The position numbers and the translations under genes were made by a program. DNA of 45,609 bases from Candidatus Endomicrobiellum guadaloupense (GTDB lineage Bacteria > Elusimicrobiota > Endomicrobiia > Endomicrobiales > Endomicrobiaceae), in contig JAITJN010000017.1 in the NCBI GenBank assembly GCA_031278895.1, positions 1 through 45,609 on the forward strand, read 5' to 3'. Below are positions 8,003 to 15,739 of the stretch, piece by piece. Numbering within the stretch: the first letter of the stretch is position 1; each line of letters begins with the position of its first letter. The notes beneath the pieces are model-generated. The model was not told the DNA's origin, did no database searches, and saw nothing but the letters and a program-made list of their open reading frames with translations.

Positions 8003-9343
8003 CTACAAATTCTTATATTTCTCTACTAACTTTTTTTGTCGTAAAGTTAAATCTTTTGTTATAGAAAACGATAAACTGTAACATATAATGTCATTTTTAA
8101 TTATACATATCGCCATTCTTCTCCATGTGAGATAGTCATCTTTATTGTCAAGCCCGGGCAACTCATCAACAATTCTTTTAAATCTAATTACTTCTTTATT
8201 TCTTGTCCCTCTATTACTGTAGCTGTGAGTATTTATAGTATAGTTTGCATACTTATTTTCTAAAATCTTTACATGTTCATCTATTACAGGGCATCCGATT
8301 CTATGCCAATACTTAATAAATTTAACAAATTTATGTTTATAAGTATTTGCTGTTTCTACAGGAAGTGTCTTTAATAGAAATTTAGTAAAACTTCTCCATG
8401 TGTGATTTTTAGGCAAAGTATATGCACTGCTCATTATTTTGCTTCCATTATAAATATTGCCAAAATTTGCCCCGCTAACTCTGTTTACAACTTTGACCCA
8501 CGTTTGTGGCTCAATAACTTTAAATAAACTTAACCCCTCTTTAGCAGCATTGCCAAAAGGCTCGTCAAGACGCATTCTAGTGATGTTCACCCCGGCTTTG
8601 TAGAACAAGTCATATAATCTATTATAATCTTTATTGAATTTTGCATTGTAAGCCCATACATCTGAAACCGCCCAATCATATATTGGATAAAAATTATATG
8701 TCACCTCGTTCACTTTTGTTGAATAATCCAAGTTTTTGTACTTTACTTTATTATTGCAAAAAATTGCTCTAACCCTGTTTAAGCTCTCATCTGTTCGCAG
8801 TCCAAGTAAACAAGCAGTCTGCTCTCCTTTTCCATACCAAACACCAAAATACTTTACAAATCTTTCAAAAGACATATTTTTTTCATAAAAATCAAACTTG
8901 CTGTTTTTCTCATTAATTACAAATTGATTTTGTGGCATTTTCCTAACCCAAATCTTTTCCTTGCCTTTATCCCACCATATCCAAGTAGGGTCTAAATAAC
9001 TTAAAGAATTTTGGCTTTCCATAGGCAGACATACCCAAAATGGCTCTAGCACGCTTAAATTGTTAAACATCATTCTTTCTACAAAATTAGTACTCACAGA
9101 ATAAAACGCTTCTACGTCTATAAATAAACATCCTATTTTGCGTTTCAATCTTAGCGCTTTATCTATACACATGTTTAATAATACACCGCTGTCTTTCCCT
9201 CCACTAAAAGAAACATATATCTTCTTAAAATTATTAAAAATAATATCCAATCGCTCATTAGTAGCATCATATACATTTTTATCACTATATCTCTTTCCTT
9301 TCATTGTTTTAATGTTTTCATTTTTAGTTATCATTGTATTCAT
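8003..9343 (-). CDS. ibrA: PAPS-reductase-superfamily ATPase, DUF3440 (IbrA-like)
   Basis: A 446-aa protein with an N-type ATP-pyrophosphatase domain. The PP-loop SGGKDS is at residues 47-52, followed by FIDVEAFYS and LGLRTDESLNRVRA, which are typical of the PAPS reductase fold. The long C-terminal part (YPIYDWAVSDVWAYNAKFN, then MRLDEPFGNAAKEGL) matches DUF3440 as in E. coli IbrA/YbdN. It is unlike CysH, which is about 240 aa with a C-terminal cysteine pair. Adenylation or sulfur transfer to some substrate is plausible from the fold but untested. It forms a two-gene unit with the downstream ParB-like gene, ended by a hairpin terminator. No clear ribosome site precedes the ATG at 9343; ATG codons four and fourteen residues in are alternatives. 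Confidence 0.85.
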   Translation of the reverse strand: MNTMITKNENIKTMKGKRYSDKNVYDATNERLDIIFNNFKKIYVSFSGGKDSGVLLNMCIDKALRLKRKIGCLFIDVEAFYSVSTNFVERMMFNNLSVLEPFWVCLPMESQNSLSYLDPTWIWWDKGKEKIWVRKMPQNQFVINEKNSKFDFYEKNMSFERFVKYFGVWYGKGEQTACLLGLRTDESLNRVRAIFCNNKVKYKNLDYSTKVNEVTYNFYPIYDWAVSDVWAYNAKFNKDYNRLYDLFYKAGVNITRMRLDEPFGNAAKEGLSLFKVIEPQTWVKVVNRVSGANFGNIYNGSKIMSSAYTLPKNHTWRSFTKFLLKTLPVETANTYKHKFVKFIKYWHRIGCPVIDEHVKILENKYANYTINTHSYSNRGTRNKEVIRFKRIVDELPGLDNKDDYLTWRRMAICIIKNDIICYSLSFSITKDLTLRQKKLVEKYKNL

Positions 9344-9465
9344 ATTATTTAGTATTCAATGCTTTTTGTTTTGCTAAATTTTAAGAGGGACAATAGAAAA
9401 TTTAATCTTCTATTAACTTTTTAGTAATTTGGATGATAAACAGATGGTTAGAGTTTAGTATAACA

Positions 9466-9537
9466 AGCGGGCGATGGGACTTGAACCCACGACCTTCTCG
9501 TTGGCAACGAGACGTTCTACCACTGAACTACACCCGC
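9466..9537 (-). tRNA. tRNA-Gly (anticodon GCC)
   Basis: The reverse complement gives acceptor GCGGGUG/CGCCCGC, anticodon stem UCUCG/CGAGA with loop UUGCCAA (anticodon GCC) and T loop UUCAAGU. The discriminator is U, usual for tRNA-Gly. CCA is not encoded. It lies 17 nt downstream of tRNA-Leu, probably on the same transcript, and its 3' end faces the ibrAB module. Confidence 0.94.
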
Positions 9538-9554
9538 AAAAATTGACATTAAAG

Positions 9555-9636
9555 TGCTGAGGGCGGGATTTGAACCCGCATCCGGTTAAGGACACGCCCC
9601 TCAAACGTGCGCGTATGCCAGTTCCGCCACCCCAGC
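9555..9636 (-). tRNA. leuU: tRNA-Leu (anticodon GAG)
   Basis: The reverse complement gives a class II tRNA of 82 nt with a long variable arm. The acceptor stem is GCUGGGG/CCUCAGC with G-U, the anticodon stem CACGU/GCGUG with loop UUGAGGG (anticodon GAG), and the discriminator A. It begins six bases after the secG stop. The secG-leuU (GAG) order is also found in E. coli, so this is an ancient arrangement or a convergent one. Confidence 0.94.
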
Positions 9637-9642
9637 GTTATG

Positions 9643-9954
9643 CTATTTACTTACAGGCTCTACTGGAGCACTTAAAGGGATATTTGAAAGTTGATTTACG
9701 ATAGACATCATACCCATATTTGTGGAAAGTCTTGTTAACAATAAAGAGGTAAACAAAAATATACAAGCCATAACTATTGTCAACTTTTTTATAAAAGCCA
9801 TACCCGACGGGACATTAAAAATTTGATCTGAACCACCACCACCAAAAATACCAACCATTCCTCCACTTTTTCCTGCTTGCAGAAGAACTACAAGAATCAA
9901 TCCTATACATACTGAATAATGAACAAATTTTAAAGCAAAGAATAAAAGATTCAT
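9643..9954 (-). CDS. secG: Preprotein translocase subunit SecG
   Basis: A 103-aa membrane protein of the SecYEG channel. There are two hydrophobic segments (about residues 8-26 and 57-77) separated by the family hallmark LLQAGKSGGMVGIFGGGGSDQIF. The tail is short and proline-containing. SecG aids protein export across the inner membrane. Its promoter is consensus-like and its -10 box ends only nine bases before the ATG, so the mRNA is probably leaderless; no Shine-Dalgarno sequence is visible. Downstream come tRNA-Leu and tRNA-Gly. Confidence 0.94.
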   Translation of the reverse strand: MNLLFFALKFVHYSVCIGLILVVLLQAGKSGGMVGIFGGGGSDQIFNVPSGMAFIKKLTIVMACIFLFTSLLLTRLSTNMGMMSIVNQLSNIPLSAPVEPVSK

Positions 9955-9963
9955 AATGATGTT

Positions 9964-9992
9964 ATTCTATAACAAAAACCGACGTATGTCAA
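9964..9992 (-). promoter_or_regulatory. secG promoter
   Basis: On the minus strand TTGACA (9992-9987), a 17-nt spacer, then TAGAAT (9969-9964). Only nine bases separate the -10 box from the secG ATG, so a start about seven bases downstream gives a leader of two or three bases. Confidence 0.75.
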
Positions 9993-10013
9993 CTTATTTA
10001 TATCTTACAAGAC

Positions 10014-10049
10014 TTCTGACTATTTTTATGACTAAAAAATTTGTCAGAA
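10014..10049. repeat. Inverted repeat between pgk and secG
   Basis: TTCTGAC (10014-10020) is inverted as GTCAGAA (10043-10049), and an inner ATTTTT/AAAAAT pairing is possible after a small bulge. There is no U-tract on either strand, so it is not a standard terminator. It may be an mRNA 3'-end stabiliser for pgk or a protein site for secG control; neither is shown. Confidence 0.45.
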
Positions 10050-10074
10050 CTCCGTCAAGATGTTTTATTTATTT

Positions 10075-11325
10075 CTACTTTCTATCTGGGAGAACGACTA
10101 TTCCAGGAAGGGCTTTTCCTTCTAAGAATTCCAAAGACGCTCCACCGCCTGTGGAAATGTGGCTTATTCTCTTATCCACACCTGCTTTTTTTACAGCAGA
10201 AACAGAATCTCCACCACCGACTACAGATATAGCTCCTTCATCTGTAGCGTCTGCAACCATCTTCGCGATTTCAACAGTACCTTTTGAAAATTCATCTATT
10301 TCAAAAATTCCTAAAGGTCCGTTCCAGACTATTGTTTTTGCCGACTTAACAACTTCTGCGAATTTTTCTATTGATTTGGCTCCAATATCAACGCCCATAA
10401 AGCCTTCACTTATTGCTTCGTCTATTGTGGTTTCTACAATGGCGTCTGAAGGAACGTTCTTTCCTGTAAAGTCCACTTTATTTGCAACAACATGATCAAC
10501 TGGAAGTAAAAAATCAACTTTTCTTTCTTTAGCCTTTTTAAGAAGCTCTAAAGCCAAATCAAGCTTGTCATTTTCAACCAAAGATGTTCCTGTGCTTACG
10601 CCTTGGGCCTTTAAGAATGTATAAGCCATAGCTCCGCCGATAATAATAGCATCAACTTTGCTTAAAAGGTTTTCTATAACATTTATCTTATCAGATACTT
10701 TTGCTCCGCCAAGAATTGCCAAGAAAGGGCTTACAGGGTTTTCAAGAGATTCTCCCAAGAACTTTAGCTCTTTTTCTACAAGGAATCCTGCTGCTGCATC
10801 TTTAACATAACTAACAATCCCAGCCGTTGAAGCATGAGATCTGTGTACTGTACCAAACGCATCTTGGACAAAAACCTCTCCCATAGAAGCAAGTTCTTTA
10901 GCAAAAGCGTCCATAGCAGCTTTATCTTTTTCACCTGATGCATTTTTGCCTTCTTCTTCAGGATGGAATCTCAAGTTTTCAAGCAAAAGAATTTCTCCTG
11001 GCTTTAGATCTGCAGCCGCTTTCTTTGATTGATCACTTATACAGTCTCCACCTACAAATTTAACACGTTTACCCAAAACTTCCCCTAAACGAACAGCAAC
11101 TGGTCTTAAGCTCATTTCAGGAACGACTTTACCATTTGGCCTTCCTAAATGAGATATAAGAATTATTGCAGCCTTTTTCTTCAAAAGGTACTCTATTGTA
11201 GGAAAAGTAGCCATAATTCTTTTATCGTTTGTTATTTTAAGATTTGCGTCAAGTGGCACATTATAATCTACTCTAACCAAAACCTTCTTTCCCTTCACAC
11301 CAATATCAGCAAGCGTCTTTTTCAT
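10075..11325 (-). CDS. pgk: Phosphoglycerate kinase
   Basis: A 416-aa cytoplasmic glycolytic enzyme that makes ATP from 1,3-bisphosphoglycerate and ADP. Family motifs are intact: VLVRVDYNVPLD near residue 14, ISHLGRPNG, LLENLRFHPEEE, AFGTVHRSHAS, LGGAKVSDK, WNGPLGIFE and the nucleotide loop VVGGGDSVSAV. The length is typical. The ATG has GGAG six bases before it. It lies downstream of gap but behind a strong hairpin, so its expression depends on read-through or on an unseen promoter. The tpiA gene often found between pgk and secG is absent. Confidence 0.97.
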   Translation of the reverse strand: MKKTLADIGVKGKKVLVRVDYNVPLDANLKITNDKRIMATFPTIEYLLKKKAAIILISHLGRPNGKVVPEMSLRPVAVRLGEVLGKRVKFVGGDCISDQSKKAAADLKPGEILLLENLRFHPEEEGKNASGEKDKAAMDAFAKELASMGEVFVQDAFGTVHRSHASTAGIVSYVKDAAAGFLVEKELKFLGESLENPVSPFLAILGGAKVSDKINVIENLLSKVDAIIIGGAMAYTFLKAQGVSTGTSLVENDKLDLALELLKKAKERKVDFLLPVDHVVANKVDFTGKNVPSDAIVETTIDEAISEGFMGVDIGAKSIEKFAEVVKSAKTIVWNGPLGIFEIDEFSKGTVEIAKMVADATDEGAISVVGGGDSVSAVKKAGVDKRISHISTGGGASLEFLEGKALPGIVVLPDRK

Positions 11326-11343
11326 TTAAGTCTCCGTTTGACC

Positions 11344-11382
11344 AAAAACCGCACAGCGCAAATATAAATGCGCAAGCGCGGT
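11344..11382 (-). terminator. Strong hairpin terminator/attenuator between gap and pgk
   Basis: On the minus strand ACCGCGC (11382-11376) pairs with GTGCGGT (7 bp, one G-U). After a small internal loop GCGCA pairs with TGCGC around an eight-base A/U loop. Five U residues follow. It lies about 20 nt before the pgk start, so it can uncouple gap from pgk or act as an attenuator. Confidence 0.75.
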
Positions 11383-11472
11383 CTTTTATAGTTTTTATAA
11401 ACTTTTATTTTAGCAATACTAGTTATGCAAGTAATACATAGCGCCGGCATTGTTAATTTATTTGAAACAGAA

Positions 11473-12513
<1,041 letters not shown>

Positions 12514-12554
12514 TTATAGTTTTATAGGGTACGGCTTGCTACACGTGTCTAAAT

Positions 12555-12582
12555 AGTATAAAAATACGACAATTTTTGTCAA
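12555..12582 (-). promoter_or_regulatory. gap promoter
   Basis: On the minus strand TTGACA (12582-12577) is followed after 16 nt by TATACT (12560-12555). The resulting leader of about 70 nt ends in AGGAGGAGG ahead of the gap ATG. In contrast to several other promoters here, this one has a normal leader. Confidence 0.8.
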
Positions 12583-12596
12583 ATTTAGGGAATGTT

Positions 12597-13247
12597 TTAT
12601 TGCGTCGTAATTGCTTTTTTGGCAGATGGGCAGATCTTATTTAATGGGCATTCATTATGATTTGGATTTCTTGCCTTGCAAATTCTTCTGCCCAAAGCCT
12701 GAATAAGAAGAGAAATCTCAATCCAATATTGGTTAGGAACTATTTCCATTAAATCTCTTTCTATTTTAACAGGATTTTCACGATTTGTAAGTTTGAGCAA
12801 GATTGCTATTCTTATAACATGCGTGTCAACAGCAATCCCTTCTGCTTTACAAAAAGCATGCCCTAAAACAACATTAGCCGTTTTTCTTGCAACGCCAGGA
12901 AGTTTAATAAGGCCTTCCATTGTTTGAGGGCATTTACCATCATATAACCTTAATACCATTTGAGCGGATTTTATAATGCTTTTTGCTTTGCTTCTAAAAA
13001 AACCAGCTGATTTTATACAATTTTCAAGCTTAGATATATCAGCATTAGCATAATCTTGTAAACTTTTATATTGTTTGAACAAGACTTCTGTTATCTTATT
13101 TACTCTTTCGTCCCTACATTGAGCAGATAATATTACAGCAACCAAAAGCTCAAAAGGGTTTGAAAACTTTAGAGGACATTTTATATCGCCAAAAGATTCT
13201 TTTAGAACTTTTATTACCTTTACAACGTATTTCTTTTTATCTTTCAT
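12597..13247 (-). CDS. nth: Endonuclease III (DNA glycosylase/AP lyase)
   Basis: A 216-aa base-excision repair enzyme that removes oxidised pyrimidines. It shows the helix-hairpin-helix LPGVARKTA at 116-124 with catalytic Lys122, the catalytic aspartate in VDTHV (Asp141) and SAQCRDERVN at 41-50. The C-terminal iron-sulfur motif is unusual: the usual C-x6-C-x2-C-x5-C reads C190-x6-H197-x2-C200-x5-C206, so the second ligand is His (codon CAT). Otherwise the protein looks intact. Its ATG overlaps the end of the suhB remnant by 11 nt, so the two were once coupled. Confidence 0.93.
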   Translation of the reverse strand: MKDKKKYVVKVIKVLKESFGDIKCPLKFSNPFELLVAVILSAQCRDERVNKITEVLFKQYKSLQDYANADISKLENCIKSAGFFRSKAKSIIKSAQMVLRLYDGKCPQTMEGLIKLPGVARKTANVVLGHAFCKAEGIAVDTHVIRIAILLKLTNRENPVKIERDLMEIVPNQYWIEISLLIQALGRRICKARNPNHNECPLNKICPSAKKAITTQ

Positions 13248-13661
13248 TTATAATACCAAGTATTTTTTTATGTATAGTCTGGTTATTTGCCGCAAGAAGA
13301 GTCCCACTAAATAAAGGATTGTTACCCCCATAATAATCTGAAGTTTCTCCACCTACTTCTTTAACTATTAAAATACCTGCAGCAACATCCCAAGGTTTTA
13401 ATCCCTCTTCCCAAAAAAAATCGAAACGCCCACAAGCAACATACCCTAAATCCAACGCTGCTGCACCTAGCCTCCTCACTCCTTGCGATTCATAAACTAT
13501 ATTGTATTGTAAAAATTCTTCATTACTCTCTTACTATCTTTTCTAAAATAATACGGGAAACATGCAGCTGCCAAAGATCTTATAATATCTTGATTTTTTG
13601 AAACTTCTATTTTTTTACCATTAAGCCAAGCACCTTTTCCTCTTTCAGCAATAAATACCTC
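13237..13661 (-). pseudogene. suhB: Inositol monophosphatase (SuhB) remnant: N-terminus lost and frameshifted
   Basis: Two frames carry adjacent parts of one protein. The first (from about 13661) reads VFIAERGKGAWLNGKKIEV and later LAAACFPYYFRKDSKR, then hits TAG at 13499-13497. The second continues as VYESQGVRRLGAAALDLGY, then the WEEGLKPWDVAAGILIVKE substrate/metal motif, and ends as IINER. The join needs a one-base shift near 13500. The N-terminal ~100 residues, including the metal-binding DxVDPLDGT-type region, are absent: a TAA lies just upstream and a lipoprotein gene follows. It is therefore a non-functional fragment. The downstream part alone is an 80-codon open frame that should not be taken as a gene. 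Confidence 0.85.
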
Positions 13662-13669
13662 TTATATCC

Positions 13670-14545
13670 TCACTTTTTCAATATATAGTCGTTTGATTCT
13701 AATCTTTCTCCGTTAGTTCCAAGTTTTTCTATACTACTTTTATTAATAAAATAGAATATTAAATCCTTATTCTTATTTAAAACAAAAGAGCTTATATCAA
13801 CCGATGGATACCACTTCCCAGATGATTCAAAGACTCTCCCGTTATCTACCAAATATTTCTGCTTTAGCGTATATGAATAATCTGGTTTTAAACTCAATTC
13901 CGTAAAAATTTTGTTGTTATTTGCTGCAGGTAAAATTCCTTTGTATATTCCTGTATAATGTTCCAACATGTCAGGAATATCCACAGGAGATTTGTTATAT
14001 CTGTTTCCAAACGGAACAACAAATGCTTTGTTATCCTTATTAATAAAATAGACATTCAATACAACGGATGGTTTTTCTATTTCAAAAACGCCTAAGCTTT
14101 GAACAAAATATCCATTATCAGAGCCTTGTTCTTTAATTTCATATTCAATATATATATTATTATCCTTCATGTAGACTTGATTTATAATAATATCATGCAA
14201 ATTTACTAAAGGCTTCTCAGCAATAATCAATAAAATACTTTCGTTAAAATTAGGTGTAACAACTGTGCTAGATATTGTTTTTGCAATGCCAAGCAAGTTT
14301 TTAAACTTATTTATTGAGCTTATAGTGAAGAAATTTATATCGTTAGGTAAAGTAACACTTGTTTTAAGAAAAAATCCTGTACATTTTTTAAATTTAAGAG
14401 AGTCTTTTTGTTCATAACGTAACTCTGATTCTGTTACTTCTACTTCTTTAATAGTTGTTGTTTTTAAAAATCTACGATCTTGGGTTAGATATAAGCAGCC
14501 TGAAATAAGAAAAGGAAACAACAGCAAGATTCCCGTGTGTTTCAT
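13670..14545 (-). CDS. Lipoprotein with an NlpE-like C-terminal domain
   Basis: A 291-aa protein with a lipoprotein signal peptide ending LISGC (Cys17), so probably membrane-anchored after export. The middle is not recognised. Residues about 195-260 (YTGIYKGILPAANNNKIF, then LSLKPDYSYTLKQKYLV, then SSGKWYP) resemble the NlpE N-terminal barrel, but the CxxC normally found after YxGxLPC is missing (PAANNNK). A copper or redox role is therefore unlikely, and an envelope-stress or structural role is a guess. GAGG precedes the ATG, with a promoter upstream. It lies just upstream of the broken suhB. Confidence 0.75.
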   Translation of the reverse strand: MKHTGILLLFPFLISGCLYLTQDRRFLKTTTIKEVEVTESELRYEQKDSLKFKKCTGFFLKTSVTLPNDINFFTISSINKFKNLLGIAKTISSTVVTPNFNESILLIIAEKPLVNLHDIIINQVYMKDNNIYIEYEIKEQGSDNGYFVQSLGVFEIEKPSVVLNVYFINKDNKAFVVPFGNRYNKSPVDIPDMLEHYTGIYKGILPAANNNKIFTELSLKPDYSYTLKQKYLVDNGRVFESSGKWYPSVDISSFVLNKNKDLIFYFINKSSIEKLGTNGERLESNDYILKK

Positions 14546-14590
14546 TATCTACCTCTATAAAAACTTTAAGAGTTTTACTTGCGACAGTTT

Positions 14591-14618
14591 AGTATATAGG
14601 GTAATCTTTTTCAAGCAA
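14591..14618 (-). promoter_or_regulatory. Putative promoter of the NlpE-like lipoprotein gene
   Basis: On the minus strand TTGCTT (14618-14613), a 16-nt spacer, then TATACT (14596-14591). It yields a leader of about 40 nt with a GAGG ribosome site, so this gene has a conventional start. Confidence 0.5.
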
Positions 14619-14796
14619 ATTTTTATTTTTCTCAAAGTTTCGGTTTCACGCATCGCATAAAGATTATTTTACGAAAAAATTATCTAAGAAATTGTTAAAG
14701 AGGATTTAATAAAAACAAAGTCTAATCTGTTAATTGAAGTACTATGTAAAGAGATTGTAAAAGTTCGTGTTGAGTTTTAATGACATCACTGTGAAT

Positions 14797-15534
14797 TTAG
14801 CGCATATTTGACAAACTTAAGTAAAGCTTCTTTTGAGATTGTGATAGTTTTTCAATGGAGTATCTTAGCATTGTTCTCGGCATTTTAGTAACATATTTAT
14901 CCAAAAAAGTTATTAAACTCTCTATGTCTCTCTTGCCGATCTCTCTAAGCATCCAGCCAGAAGCTTTATGAATCAAATCGTGCTTATGATTTAAGAACAT
15001 TTCAACAAGTTTTAAAGTCTCTTCAAATCTATTTTGTCTTATAAAATAAAAAGTGGATATCATAGATATCCTTTCTTTCCATAAATTTCCAGATTTAGCA
15101 AACTCCCAAAATTTGTCCAATTCGTTGTTATACCAATAGTGGCCAGATATATGTGGCGCAGAGGTATCAACTAAATCCCAGTTGTTAATATATCTATAAT
15201 TTCTTAAATATATTTCTGCTATTTTAGACTTAAAATCATTGTTAGCTTTTTTATACTTTTGAGACAAAATAGCTAATGCAATAAATCTAAGTTCATGGAT
15301 TTCATCTTGAAGCAATTTTTCTATTTCTTTTAGATTTATTGATGCAGAATATTTTTTTGCCAAAAACCTCTGATGATGGACTCGTACACCTAGGAGCATG
15401 TCATCTTGTGCGTACCTACCGTTACAAATATTTAAAAGCTTTTTTGTGAATTGAATGAAATCTTGTGATTCTATATGAATTTTTAAATCTTTTAAAAGTA
15501 AAATTTTAATATTTTGCGAAGAATTCGTTTTCAT
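14797..15534 (-). CDS. alkD: AlkD-type DNA alkylation repair protein
   Basis: A 245-aa helical (HEAT-like) protein of the AlkC/AlkD DNA glycosylase family, which excises alkylated purines without base flipping. Motifs include HELRFIALAIL near 80-90, YINNWDLVDTSAP at 115-127 (the conserved Trp-Asp DNA-contact pair) and HKASGWMLREIGKR. The length fits AlkD (about 230-240). The ATG overlaps the stop of a small membrane-protein gene (ATGA), so translation is probably coupled. It ends the operon that includes uvrA, another DNA repair gene. Confidence 0.9.
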   Translation of the reverse strand: MKTNSSQNIKILLLKDLKIHIESQDFIQFTKKLLNICNGRYAQDDMLLGVRVHHQRFLAKKYSASINLKEIEKLLQDEIHELRFIALAILSQKYKKANNDFKSKIAEIYLRNYRYINNWDLVDTSAPHISGHYWYNNELDKFWEFAKSGNLWKERISMISTFYFIRQNRFEETLKLVEMFLNHKHDLIHKASGWMLREIGKRDIESLITFLDKYVTKMPRTMLRYSIEKLSQSQKKLYLSLSNMR

Positions 15535-15704
15535 AGATTTACATATTTTTTCACTAAAAAAGTGATGAGAAAGTACATAATTGCAGAGAAAAAAAATATA
15601 GAAACAAACTTTATTTTAATCATTTTCATTTTATAGACCAACAAAAATATAAGCGTAAAGAAAATAGAGAATATTATAGCGTTTATTATTAGATTTAAAA
15701 TCAT
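15531..15704 (-). CDS. 57-aa two-helix membrane protein between uvrA and alkD
   Basis: A short gene of 57 codons plus stop. It starts at ATG 15704 with a strong GAGAGGAG ribosome site and ends in a TGA overlapping the alkD ATG (ATGA, 15534-15531). The product has two hydrophobic helices: residues 3-24 (LNLIINAIIFSIFFTLIFLL) and about 33-50 (VSIFFFSAIMYFLITF), with a lysine-rich turn (KMKMIKIK) between them. It is probably an inner-membrane hairpin. It lies 35 nt after uvrA. I recognise no family. The ribosome site and stop/start coupling support a real gene. Confidence 0.7.
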   Translation of the reverse strand: MILNLIINAIIFSIFFTLIFLLVYKMKMIKIKFVSIFFFSAIMYFLITFLVKKYVNL

Positions 15705-15739
15705 TTTCTCCTCTCAATTAACTAATATAGATTCTCCTA

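Noticed and set aside
8003-9343. CysH (PAPS reductase) or DndC of a phosphorothioation system
   Set aside because: Length and C-terminal motifs fit DUF3440/IbrA; no other dnd or sulfate-assimilation genes are adjacent.
9391-9415. Terminator after tRNA-Gly (AATAGAA/TTCTATT)
   Set aside because: The 7-bp AT stem is weak and lacks a proper U-tract on the minus strand.
7260-9540. Integrated element with tRNA-derived attachment sites
   Set aside because: The ibrAB pair lies at the 3' side of tRNA-Gly, but I could not find a copy of the tRNA 3' end on the far side, nor any integrase.
9956-10495. 179-codon plus-strand open frame
   Set aside because: It is antisense to the clear pgk and secG genes, has no ribosome site and no recognisable motif; it is a codon-bias shadow.
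14650-14780. Degenerate coding remnant on the plus strand (VKEDLIKTKSNLLIEVL-like reading)
   Set aside because: It is short, interrupted by a stop, and has no start or family match; it cannot be told from chance in AT-rich DNA.
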